From: Pseudomonadota bacterium
GTDB lineage: Bacteria; Pseudomonadota; Gammaproteobacteria; Steroidobacterales; JBCBZW01
Direction: 5' to 3'
Length of the DNA: 32,296 nucleotides
Assembly (NCBI GenBank): GCA_039815145.1
Contig: JBCBZW010000007.1
Span: forward strand, 65,192 to 97,487
The first letter of the stretch is position 1, and each line of letters begins with the position of its first letter. A model generated the notes under the pieces. It saw nothing but the letters and a program-made list of their open reading frames with translations, was not told the DNA's origin and did not search any database. The position numbers and the translations under genes were made by a program. Below, piece after piece: positions 17,995-25,229 of the stretch.

Positions 17995-19167
17995 TTAGGA
18001 CGCCGGAGCGGACGCGCGGTAAAGCTCGCGGCCGATCAGCATCTGGCGGATCTCCGTGGTGCCGGCGCCGATCTCGTAGAGCTTGGCGTCGCGCAGGAGT
18101 CGCCCTGCGGGGTAATCGTTGATGTAGCCGTTGCCGCCGAGGATCTGCACGGCCTCCAGGGCATGCTTCACGGCGTTGCAGGAGCCGAGCATGAGCGCAG
18201 CGGCGGCGTCCTGGCGGGTCGGGCGACCGGCGTCGAACTGCTCGGCCGTGCGGTAGGCGAGGGCGCGAGTGGCCGCCAGGGAGGCGTACATATCCGCTAG
18301 CTTAGCCTGCATGATGCCGAACTCGCCGATCGGCTGACCGAACTGTTTGCGCTCGTGCACGTAGGGCAGCACGAGGTCCATGCAGGCCTGCATGATGCCG
18401 AGGGGGCCGCCGGTGAGCACGAGGCGCTCGGAGTCGAGGCCCGCCATCAGAATGTAGACGCCCTCATCGATGGTGCCGAGCACGTTCTCGACCGGAATGC
18501 GGCAGTCCTCGAAGACCAGCTCACAGGTGTTGGAGCCGCGCATGCCGAGCTTGTCGAGCTTCTGCGCCGTGCGGAAGCCTTCCATGCCCTTCTCGACGAT
18601 GAAGGCGGTGATGCCGCGCGAGCCGCGCGAGCTCGTGTCCGTGCGCATGTAGACCACGAGCACGTCGGCCTCGGGGCCGTTGGTGATCCACATCTTGTTG
18701 CCGTTGGCCACGAAGTGATCGCCCTCGCGGCGCGCTGTGCACGCCATGGAGCCGACCACGTCGGAACCCGCGCCGGGCTCGGACATCGCGAGCGCCCCCA
18801 CCCATTCGCCCGTACACAGCTTCGGCACGTACTTCTCACGCTGGTTGGGCGTGGCGTGCAGGAAGAGGTTGTTCAGGCACAGGTTGGAGTGGGCGCCGTA
18901 GGAGAGGCCGACGGACGCCGAGGCGCGCGAGATCTCCTCCATCGCCACCAAATGGGCCAGATAGCCGAGGCTGGAGCCGCCGTACTGCTCGTCGACGGTC
19001 ATGCCGAGCAGGCCCATCTCACCCAGCTCCTGCCACAGGGGCTGGGGGAAGGTGTTGGTGGCGTCGATCTCCTCGGCGAGCGGGGCGATCTGGGTCTCGG
19101 CAAAGCGGCGCACGGACTCGCGCAGCATGTCGAGATCGTCGTTGATGTGGGTGTTGAACAGGCTCAT
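17995..19167 (-). CDS. liuA: Isovaleryl-CoA dehydrogenase
   Basis: A 390-residue acyl-CoA dehydrogenase. FAD and substrate motifs include GLSYGAHSNLC (87-97), ALAMSEPGAGSDVVG (125-139) and KMWITNGPEADVLVVY (158-173). The catalytic base is Glu247 in MAGLDSERLVL, the position used by isovaleryl-CoA dehydrogenases (human Glu254), rather than the late glutamate of straight-chain enzymes. The late region has QILGGNGYINDYPAGRLLRDAKLYEIGAGTTEIRQMLI. It oxidises isovaleryl-CoA to 3-methylcrotonyl-CoA and hands electrons to ETF. I chose ATG 19167 because it gives the family N-terminus; the open frame runs 36 codons further but through the promoter and operator. It is the first gene of the operon. Confidence 0.96.
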   Translation of the reverse strand: MSLFNTHINDDLDMLRESVRRFAETQIAPLAEEIDATNTFPQPLWQELGEMGLLGMTVDEQYGGSSLGYLAHLVAMEEISRASASVGLSYGAHSNLCLNNLFLHATPNQREKYVPKLCTGEWVGALAMSEPGAGSDVVGSMACTARREGDHFVANGNKMWITNGPEADVLVVYMRTDTSSRGSRGITAFIVEKGMEGFRTAQKLDKLGMRGSNTCELVFEDCRIPVENVLGTIDEGVYILMAGLDSERLVLTGGPLGIMQACMDLVLPYVHERKQFGQPIGEFGIMQAKLADMYASLAATRALAYRTAEQFDAGRPTRQDAAAALMLGSCNAVKHALEAVQILGGNGYINDYPAGRLLRDAKLYEIGAGTTEIRQMLIGRELYRASAPAS

Positions 19168-19223
19168 CGCAGGCTCCAGGGCACAGACGCGCTCGCCGGG
19201 TGGGGCGGCACAGTTCGACCGAG

Positions 19224-19252
19224 TTGGCGAAAGTTCTACCGTGCGGTAGATT
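19224..19252 (+). promoter_or_regulatory. Candidate promoter of the tetR-family gene
   Basis: On the plus strand, TTGGCG (19224-19229, 4/6) and TAGATT (19247-19252, 4/6) are 17 bp apart. The palindrome lies within this promoter, so the regulator would repress itself as well as the liu operon. The match is moderate. Confidence 0.4.
19235..19250. promoter_or_regulatory. Palindromic operator between liuA and tetR
   Basis: TCTACCG-TG-CGGTAGA is a perfect inverted repeat with 7-bp arms and a 2-bp centre. It overlaps the last base of the candidate liuA -10 and covers that gene's expected start site. On the other strand it fills most of the spacer and part of the -10 of the candidate tetR promoter. 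It is the obvious binding site for the TetR-family protein encoded next to it. I found no second copy in the other intergenic regions of the window. Confidence 0.75.
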
Positions 19253-19277
19253 AGATTAAACCCTGGGTCGATCACAA
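19250..19277 (-). promoter_or_regulatory. Candidate sigma70 promoter of the liu operon
   Basis: On the minus strand, TTGTGA (19272-19277, 4/6) and TCTAAT (19250-19255, 5/6) are separated by 16 bp. Transcription would start near 19243, inside the palindrome, giving a leader of about 75 nt before liuA. Confidence 0.55.
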
Positions 19278-19354
19278 GCGTTTTCGTCCCCCAGTCGAGG
19301 CGGCGGCGGCGGCCGTTCCTGCGTCCTCTGCGACCCGGCTTTTGGAGTGCGACG

Positions 19355-20050
19355 ATGACGGAAAGTACAGATTCAACAGGAAGTTACGAGGTGTCCCGGG
19401 AGCCCGTGGGCGGTGCCGCGGCGGGCCCCACGCCCTGGGCTGCGACGGTGCCCGACCGGGAGGCCCAGCACGCCATCAAGCGCCGGGTGATCGCCGAACA
19501 CGCCGCTATCCTGTTTAACGAGAAGGGGTTTCACGCCACCTCCCTGAACGAGCTGGCGGAGCGTCTGAACGTCACTAAAGGGGCGCTCTACCACTACGTC
19601 TCCGGCAAGGACGACATCGCCGTGGAGATCCTGCGCATCATCACCGAGGAGTCGAAGGCGGTGATGGCGGCGGCGAGCTCGGCGGCCACGGGCCTCGAGC
19701 GCTTACGCCTGTTTTTCGTGCACTACGCGCGGATGATGGCGACCCCCGTGGGCGCCTGCGGCGTGCAGATCGGCTCCCTGCCGCACAGCGACGACATCCG
19801 CGGCCAGATGACGGCCTTTCTGAAGGACTTGGACGCGCGCCTGCGCGCCATCTTGAAGGCGGGTATCGAGGACGGTTCGATCGCCGCCGAAGCAGATATC
19901 CGGATGACGGACTTTGCCGTCTTCGGCGCCCTGCACTGGTTGAGTCGTTGGTACCGGGAGGATGGCCCGGCCTCGCCGGAGGAGTTGGGCGAGGCGTTGT
20001 TCGACACCTTCGTACGCGGCCTTGCACCGCGTGCCCCGGCGTCCGCGTGA
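19355..20050 (+). CDS. TetR-family transcriptional regulator of the leucine operon
   Basis: A 231-residue TetR-family protein. After an unusual 38-residue polar leader, the DNA-binding domain starts (IKRRVIAEHAAILFNEKGF). Its helix-turn-helix is at about 63-82 (SLNELAERLNVTKGALYHYV), followed by the usual S-G-K-D-D-I. The C-terminal ligand domain includes VHYARMMATPVGACGVQIGSL. ATG 19355 has GGAG seven bases upstream; a start further in would leave no good ribosome site. It is divergent from liuA across 187 bp holding a palindrome, so it most likely represses liuA onward and itself, with an acyl-CoA intermediate as likely inducer. Leucine genes in many gammaproteobacteria use the MerR-type LiuR; a TetR-type regulator is the other known arrangement (LiuQ). 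I cannot confirm orthology. Confidence 0.88.
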   Translation: MTESTDSTGSYEVSREPVGGAAAGPTPWAATVPDREAQHAIKRRVIAEHAAILFNEKGFHATSLNELAERLNVTKGALYHYVSGKDDIAVEILRIITEESKAVMAAASSAATGLERLRLFFVHYARMMATPVGACGVQIGSLPHSDDIRGQMTAFLKDLDARLRAILKAGIEDGSIAAEADIRMTDFAVFGALHWLSRWYREDGPASPEELGEALFDTFVRGLAPRAPASA

Positions 20051-20069
20051 CGCCGGGTTTGGCGTGTAG

Positions 20070-20090
20070 GCCCCTAGCCCTGCGAGGGGC
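20070..20090. terminator. Hairpin at the tetR/leucine dehydrogenase convergence
   Basis: GCCCCT (20070-20075) pairs with AGGGGC (20085-20090) around a 9-nt loop at the junction of the two convergent stop codons. It is short and lacks a T-run, so it is only a possible bidirectional terminator. Confidence 0.25.
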
Positions 20091-21192
20091 GCCAGGGCTT
20101 GCGACCGCTCAAGCGATCCTTGAAGCGCAGCGTGTACGGCATGCGCGTGCTGGAGACGGCACGGATGCGCTCCTCGGCGAGGCGGTTGGCCGCCTGCCAG
20201 GAGGGGATGCCGTCGCGCTCGGCGATGCCGAAGATGTTGCCGACGCTCGTGTAAATGGTTTCGATAGCCTGGTAGGCGCGACCCCGGTCGTAGCCCTGAA
20301 GCTCCAGGGCGACGTTGATCAAACCGCCGGAGTTCACCGCGTAGTCCGGTGCGTAGAGGATGTTGCGCGCCTCGAGCTCGGTACCCCATTCCTCGCTCTC
20401 GAGCTGGTTGTTGGCGCTGCCGCAGACGATGTCGCAGCGCAGGCGCGGCACGGTGTCGGCGTTGATGATGCCGCCGAGGGCGCAGGGGGCGAACACTTGG
20501 GCGTCCACGTCGTAGATCTCGCTCATGGGCACGGGCTCGATGCCGTGCTCGTCGGCCAGCTGCTGGACGCGATCTTCGTTGAGGTCGCAGGCGAACACCT
20601 TGGCGCCGCGCTCGCGCAGCAGCACGGCGAGCTTGCCGCCGACGCTGCCCACGCCCTGTACGGCGTACGCGAGCTTGGACAAGTCCGTATGGCCGTAGCG
20701 CTTGTTGAGGCAGGCGCGGATGCCCTCGAGGGTGCCGGCCGCGGTGAAGGGGGAGGGATCGCCGCTACCGCCGTGCACCGGGTGCACGCCGACCACGCGA
20801 TCGGTCTCCTGGAAGATGTACTCCATGTCCTCGACCGTGGTGCCCACGTCTTCGGCCGTGATGTAGCGCCCACCGAGGGAGCCGATGAAGCGGCCGAGGG
20901 CGCGGAACAGGGCCTCGCTCTTGTGCGTCTCGGGATCGCCGATCAGCACCGCCTTGCCGCCGCCGAGATTCAGTCCAGCCACGGCCGCCTTGTAGGTCAT
21001 GCCGCGGGAGAGGCGCAGCACGTCCTTCACCGCATCAGCCTCGCTGGAGTAGGGCCACATGCGCAGGCCGCCGAGGGCGGGGCCGAGGGTGGTGTTGTGG
21101 ATGGCAACGATGGCGCGCAGACCCGATTCCTTGTGGTGGAAGAAGACCACCTCTTCGTGACCTTGCTCCGCGAGGATGTCGAACAGTTGCAT
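20074..21192 (-). CDS. ldh: Leucine (branched-chain amino acid) dehydrogenase
   Basis: A 372-residue Glu/Leu/Phe/Val dehydrogenase. Lys68 (GMTYKAAVAGL) and Lys80 (NLGGGKAVLIGDP) match the substrate-binding and catalytic lysines of leucine dehydrogenase, Lys80 even in number. GPALGGLRMWPY precedes them. The NAD domain has the motif VQGVGSVGGKLA and an acidic residue after the next strand (CDLNEDRV), which fits NAD. It oxidatively deaminates leucine, valine or isoleucine to the 2-oxoacid, feeding the operon next door. I chose ATG 21192 because GGAGG lies just upstream; the frame runs 25 codons further without a ribosome site. At 372 it is a little longer than usual (about 345-366). Valine dehydrogenase is an alternative name for the same family. 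Confidence 0.9.
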   Translation of the reverse strand: MQLFDILAEQGHEEVVFFHHKESGLRAIVAIHNTTLGPALGGLRMWPYSSEADAVKDVLRLSRGMTYKAAVAGLNLGGGKAVLIGDPETHKSEALFRALGRFIGSLGGRYITAEDVGTTVEDMEYIFQETDRVVGVHPVHGGSGDPSPFTAAGTLEGIRACLNKRYGHTDLSKLAYAVQGVGSVGGKLAVLLRERGAKVFACDLNEDRVQQLADEHGIEPVPMSEIYDVDAQVFAPCALGGIINADTVPRLRCDIVCGSANNQLESEEWGTELEARNILYAPDYAVNSGGLINVALELQGYDRGRAYQAIETIYTSVGNIFGIAERDGIPSWQAANRLAEERIRAVSSTRMPYTLRFKDRLSGRKPWRPSQG

Positions 21193-21492
21193 GGGACCTC
21201 CGTGGCGCTGGGCAGCGAGTCTCCGGGCTTTGAGGCCGGGGCGCCCTGGCGCGTTCTGAACAGGCACGACTGTGCCGAGTGGGGCGGCATTCTAGCGCAA
21301 GAACGCGCGATGGGAAGTCGTCTTCGATCATCGACGAAAGCGAGCGATGAAAGCACTCCTGTTATCAGTCTGCTTGCGCAGTGCAAAAAATTTCATGTGA
21401 AACCAATTGCCCCGGTACACAAGATCCGCAGCGCCGCGTAAGGGTACGCTGTCGCCTGCTAACTCAAGTTCAACCGAAAGAGCTCAAAACCG
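21193..21492. promoter_or_regulatory. Divergent control region between leucine dehydrogenase and icmF
   Basis: A 300-nt divergent gap. Bases 21385-21407 form a marked AT-rich patch in this GC-rich genome and contain TTTCA-TG-TGAAA (21391-21402), a 5-bp-arm inverted repeat. This is a plausible activator or repressor site, but no protein can be assigned. I found no convincing -35/-10 for icmF. I also looked for a cobalamin riboswitch B12 box ahead of this B12 enzyme and saw none. Confidence 0.4.
21289..21316 (-). promoter_or_regulatory. Candidate promoter of leucine dehydrogenase
   Basis: On the minus strand, TTCCCA (21311-21316, 4/6) and TAGAAT (21289-21294, 5/6) are 16 bp apart. The leader would be about 90 nt. 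The -10 match is good, the -35 fair. Confidence 0.4.
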
Positions 21493-24400
21493 ATGAATGC
21501 ACCGCTATCTGCCGTCGATAACCGCCAGTCGGCCGTCGATCGTCCGCCCGTGCGCTTCGTCACCGCAGCGTCGCTCTTCGACGGCCACGACGCCGCAATT
21601 AACATCATGCGCCGCCTGCTCCTGGCCAAGGGGGCGGAGGTCGTTCACCTCGGCCACAACCGTAGTGTCGAGGAGGTCGTGCGCGCGGCAGTGCAAGAGG
21701 ATGCCGCCGGTATCGCGTGCTCGTCCTACCAGGGTGGTCACGTCGAGTACTTCAAGTACATGGTCGACCGCCTGGCCCACTACGGCGCGCAACACATCCG
21801 CGTGTTCGCCGGCGGCGGTGGCACGATCAGCCCGGAGGAAATTCGCGACCTCGAAGCCTACGGCGTGACTCGTGTCTACAGCCCCAACGACGGCCTGCGC
21901 CTGGGCCTCGAGGGCATGATCGACGATGTGATCGAGCGGGCCGGCGAAGTGAACCGGCCAGGGCTCGCCGGCGAACAGAATCGCTCGCTGCGCGCGGAGG
22001 ATCACACGGCGATTGCCCGCGCTATCAGCGCCTTGGAGGAGGGGCAGACCGATCTGTCCTCGCTGGTGTCGCGTCCTGGCGAGCACGCGCGGCCGCCGGT
22101 GATCGGCATCACCGGTACGGGTGGTGCGGGCAAGAGCAGCCTGCTCGATGAGTTGCTCCAGCGCATCCTCGCCACCTTCCCCGAGTACCGGGTGGGGGTG
22201 CTCGCCGTGGATCCCACGCGTCGACGCACGGGAGGCGCCCTGCTCGGGGATCGGATCCGCATGAACTCGCTGGCGAGCGATCGCATCTTCATGCGCTCCC
22301 TCGCCACCCGACGCCAGCACCTGGCCACGGCCGAAGTGCTGGGCGATTGCATCAACCTGCTCACTCACACGGGTTTCGATCTCGTCGTCGTCGAGACCGC
22401 CGGTATCGGCCAGAGCGATACGCAGATCGTCGACCTGGTGGATCTCTCGCTCTACGTGATGACCGTCGATTTCGGCGCACCCAGCCAGCTCGAGAAGATC
22501 GACATGCTGGACTTCGCCGATCTCATCGTTCTCAACAAATTCGAAAGGCGCGGTTCGGAAGATGCCCTGCGCGAGATTCGCAAGCAGTGGCGGCGCAACC
22601 GCGTGCGCTTCGACGTGCCCGACGAGGAGGTTCCGGTATACCCGGCGATCGCCAGCCGCTTCAACGATGCCGGGGTGAACCGCTTGTTCGCCGCCCTGTG
22701 CGGGGCCCTGGGGGAGAGCAGCGAGGCACGCGGCCTGCGTGGCGGGGCGGCCGCCTGGTCTGCCGACGGCAAGCAGAACGCGCCCGGGGCGGTGAGCACG
22801 GAGGTGCCCGCGGGCAGCAACGAACCGTTGGTGCCGGCCGCGCGTGAACGCTACCTGGCGGAGATCGTGGCCAGTGGCCGCGATGTGCGTGCCACGATTG
22901 ACGCCGCAGCGGACGCGGCGAGTCGCGCGTACGCCTGCTTCGGCGCTCTGCAGGCGTTGCTGCCGGACGGCGCGCCTCTACCAGCCTTCGAGACCCTCGG
23001 TGAGGCGCAGCTGGCGGCGCTCGACATACCCGCTGCGGTACGCGACGGCGTCGACGCCCTCGTCGCTCGCTACAACGAAGCGCTGGAGCGTATCGGCGCC
23101 GAGGGCCTGGGCCTGCTTCGCGAGTGGCCGGCACGGGCCGACGCCGCTCGCAGCGAACGCTACGCCTACCAGGTGCGCGGCCGCACCATCGAAGGCGACA
23201 ACTACACCCAGAGCCTCTCCGGCCTGTCGCTGCCGAAGATCGCCGTGCCCGATCGACGCGACTGGGGCGACCTGCTGCGGTTCCTCATGGAGGAGAACCT
23301 GCCCGGTGCCTACCCCTACACGGCGGGCGTCTACCCCTACCGTCGCGAAGCGGAGGACCCAACGCGGATGTTCGCCGGTGAGGGCACGCCGGAGCGCACC
23401 AACCGACGCTTCCACTACCTGGCCGCCGGCCAGTCGACCACGCGCCTGTCCACCGCCTTCGATTCGGTCACCCTCTACGGCGAGGACCCGGCCACGCGTC
23501 CGGACATCTACGGCAAGATCGGCAACGCCGGCGTCTCCATCGCGACGCTGGACGACATGAAGAAGCTCTACTCGGGTTTCGACCTGTGCGCGCCCACCAC
23601 GTCCGTGTCGATGACCATCAACGGCCCGGCGCCCGTGCTGATGGCCATGTTCCTGAACACGGCCATCGACCAGCAGGTCGAGCGCTACCTGCGCGAGCAG
23701 GGGCAACTGGATCAGGTGCGCAAGGACCTGGCGGTGAGCGGAGCCGTCTACCAAGGTGACCTGCCTGGCACGCACGACGGGCTGGGTCTGGGGTTGCTCG
23801 GCACCCATGGCGCCGCCGTGGTGGAGCCGGAGGTGTACGCGAAGATCCGGGACGACGCGCTTCGCGCCGTGCGCGGTACCGTGCAGGCGGACATCCTGAA
23901 GGAGGACCAGGCGCAGAACACCTGCATCTTCTCCACCGAGTTCGCCATGCGCCTGATGGGCGACGTGCAGGAGTACTTCAGCCACAACGGCGTGCGCAAT
24001 TTCTACAGCGTGTCCGTGAGCGGCTATCACATCGCTGAGGCAGGGGCGAACCCGATCTCCCAGCTCGCCTTCACCCTGGCCAACGGCTTCACCATCGTCG
24101 AGTACTACCTGAGCCGCGGCCTGCCCATCGACAGCTTCGCGCCGAACCTGAGCTTCTTCTTCTCCAACGGCATGGATCCGGAGTACGCGGTGATCGGGCG
24201 CGTAGCGCGACGGATCTGGGCGCGGGCCATGCGCGAGCGCTACGGCGCCTCGCCGCGCAGCCAGATGCTGAAGTACCACATCCAGACCTCGGGCCGGAGC
24301 CTCCACGCGCAGGAGATCCAGTTCAACGACATCCGCACCACCCTGCAGGCCATGTACGCCCTGTTCGACAGCTGCAACAGCCTGCACACCAATGCCTTCG

Positions 24401-24981
24401 ACGAGGCCCTGACCACGCCGACCGAGGACTCCGTGCGCCGGGCCATGGCGATCCAGCTGATCATCAACCGCGAGCTCGGCATCAACCAGAACCAGAACCC
24501 CTGGCAGGGTTCCTTCGTAATCGAGGAGCTGACGCGCGCGGTAGAAGATGCGGTGTACGCGGAGTTCGAACGCCTCGCCGAGCGCGGCGGCGTGCTGGGG
24601 GCGATGGAGACCATGTACCAGCGCGGTCGTATCCAGGATGAAAGCATGCTGTACGAAGCGCGAAAGCACGACGGCAGCCTGCCCATCATCGGCGTCAACA
24701 CCTTCCTCAAGGAGGGCGGCGAGGCGAGCGAGGAGGAACAGACCGAGAACGAGCTGATCCGATCCTCTGAGGAGGAGAAGCGTCAGCAGGTGGCGGCGGT
24801 CGAGGCCTTCGTCGCCAACGGCCGGGACCCCGGCGCCGAGGCGCTGGCCGCGTTGCAGGGGGCGGCCCGCACGGGCGACAACCTCTTCGATCACCTGATG
24901 GTGGCCGTGCGCCACTGCTCGTTGGGTACGATCAGTGACGCGCTCTATCGCGTGGGGGGGCGTTACCGGCGTAACTTGTAG
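21493..24981 (+). CDS. icmF: Fused isobutyryl-CoA mutase IcmF (B12-binding, G-protein chaperone and mutase domains)
   Basis: 1162 residues in three parts. The N-terminal B12 domain has the axial ligand His32 in F-D-G-H-D-A-A, then the base-off binding loops GGHVEYF and FAGGGGTI. The MeaI-like GTPase domain has Walker A GTGGAGKS (208-215), VVVETAGIGQSD and the LNKFERRG base motif. The C-terminal mutase barrel begins near residue 590. Two substrate-contact positions, Phe627 (TRMFAGEG) and Gln808 (KEDQAQNTCIF), are of the isobutyryl-CoA type; methylmalonyl-CoA mutase has Tyr and Arg there. His846 (SGYHIAEAGA) is conserved. It interconverts isobutyryl- and n-butyryl-CoA, and IcmF is also known to act weakly on isovaleryl/pivalyl-CoA. 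It is somewhat longer than the roughly 1,090-residue Cupriavidus enzyme, mostly in the linker around 420-590. Confidence 0.95.
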   Translation: MNAPLSAVDNRQSAVDRPPVRFVTAASLFDGHDAAINIMRRLLLAKGAEVVHLGHNRSVEEVVRAAVQEDAAGIACSSYQGGHVEYFKYMVDRLAHYGAQHIRVFAGGGGTISPEEIRDLEAYGVTRVYSPNDGLRLGLEGMIDDVIERAGEVNRPGLAGEQNRSLRAEDHTAIARAISALEEGQTDLSSLVSRPGEHARPPVIGITGTGGAGKSSLLDELLQRILATFPEYRVGVLAVDPTRRRTGGALLGDRIRMNSLASDRIFMRSLATRRQHLATAEVLGDCINLLTHTGFDLVVVETAGIGQSDTQIVDLVDLSLYVMTVDFGAPSQLEKIDMLDFADLIVLNKFERRGSEDALREIRKQWRRNRVRFDVPDEEVPVYPAIASRFNDAGVNRLFAALCGALGESSEARGLRGGAAAWSADGKQNAPGAVSTEVPAGSNEPLVPAARERYLAEIVASGRDVRATIDAAADAASRAYACFGALQALLPDGAPLPAFETLGEAQLAALDIPAAVRDGVDALVARYNEALERIGAEGLGLLREWPARADAARSERYAYQVRGRTIEGDNYTQSLSGLSLPKIAVPDRRDWGDLLRFLMEENLPGAYPYTAGVYPYRREAEDPTRMFAGEGTPERTNRRFHYLAAGQSTTRLSTAFDSVTLYGEDPATRPDIYGKIGNAGVSIATLDDMKKLYSGFDLCAPTTSVSMTINGPAPVLMAMFLNTAIDQQVERYLREQGQLDQVRKDLAVSGAVYQGDLPGTHDGLGLGLLGTHGAAVVEPEVYAKIRDDALRAVRGTVQADILKEDQAQNTCIFSTEFAMRLMGDVQEYFSHNGVRNFYSVSVSGYHIAEAGANPISQLAFTLANGFTIVEYYLSRGLPIDSFAPNLSFFFSNGMDPEYAVIGRVARRIWARAMRERYGASPRSQMLKYHIQTSGRSLHAQEIQFNDIRTTLQAMYALFDSCNSLHTNAFDEALTTPTEDSVRRAMAIQLIINRELGINQNQNPWQGSFVIEELTRAVEDAVYAEFERLAERGGVLGAMETMYQRGRIQDESMLYEARKHDGSLPIIGVNTFLKEGGEASEEEQTENELIRSSEEEKRQQVAAVEAFVANGRDPGAEALAALQGAARTGDNLFDHLMVAVRHCSLGTISDALYRVGGRYRRNL

Positions 24982-25003
24982 ACCACCCTAGGCAGGCCGC
25001 TTT

Positions 25004-25027
25004 GTGCACCAGGATCCCTTGGTGCGC
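25004..25027. terminator. Terminator-like hairpin after icmF
   Basis: GTGCACC (25004-25010) pairs with GGTGCGC (25021-25027), with one G-U, and the pairing continues inward through AGG/CCT with a bulge. It lies 22 nt past the icmF stop. No T-run follows, so its strength is doubtful. Confidence 0.35.
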
Positions 25028-25042
25028 CGCAACAATAGCGAG

Positions 25043-25075
25043 TACGTCACACTCGAAGCGCGGAACTGTGACGTA
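25043..25075. repeat. Perfect 9-bp inverted repeat upstream of xerD
   Basis: TACGTCACA (25043-25051) and TGTGACGTA (25067-25075) are exact reverse complements, 15 nt apart. The loop and right flank can form a competing pairing, GCGCGGAAC with GTTCGCGC (one bulge). It sits in the 248-nt gap between icmF and xerD. It may be a hairpin in the xerD leader or a two-half-site operator. No other copy was seen in the window. Confidence 0.6.
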
Positions 25076-25229
25076 GTTCGCGCGCCCTCCGCGTCAAGTG
25101 CGATATGTGAATAGGTTCACGGCCCCCTGCGCCGCGCCTCGCCATACTCTGCCTGTACTCCGGGCGGACTTACGTTGCGCCCACAGGTCGGACCGCCAAC
25201 GGAAGGCCAGGCTGCAAGGGATGCGACCG

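Noticed and set aside
21193-21492. Cobalamin riboswitch ahead of icmF
   Set aside because: No B12-box-like sequence or matching helices could be found by eye in the 300-nt region.
23332-23340. Y614-P-Y616 in IcmF taken as the mutase specificity position, giving a methylmalonyl-like Tyr
   Set aside because: The specificity Tyr89 of Propionibacterium mutase lies in R-Q-Y-A-G, which aligns with R-M-F627-A-G here. That residue is Phe as in isobutyryl-CoA mutases.
22978-24915. Very long open frame on the strand opposite icmF (also long ones opposite ETF-QO at 1260-2387, HMG-CoA lyase at 10764-11846 and MCC beta at 15282-16517)
   Set aside because: Each lies wholly over a well-identified gene and has His/Ala/Arg-rich sequence with no domain. 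High GC removes stop codons on the opposite strand.
25021-25048. GGTGCGC at 25021, the first bases of the E. coli dif site, next to xerD
   Set aside because: The remaining bases do not follow the dif pattern (no ATAA or TTAT arms, no matching XerD arm), and GGTGCGC is explained as the right arm of the hairpin after icmF.
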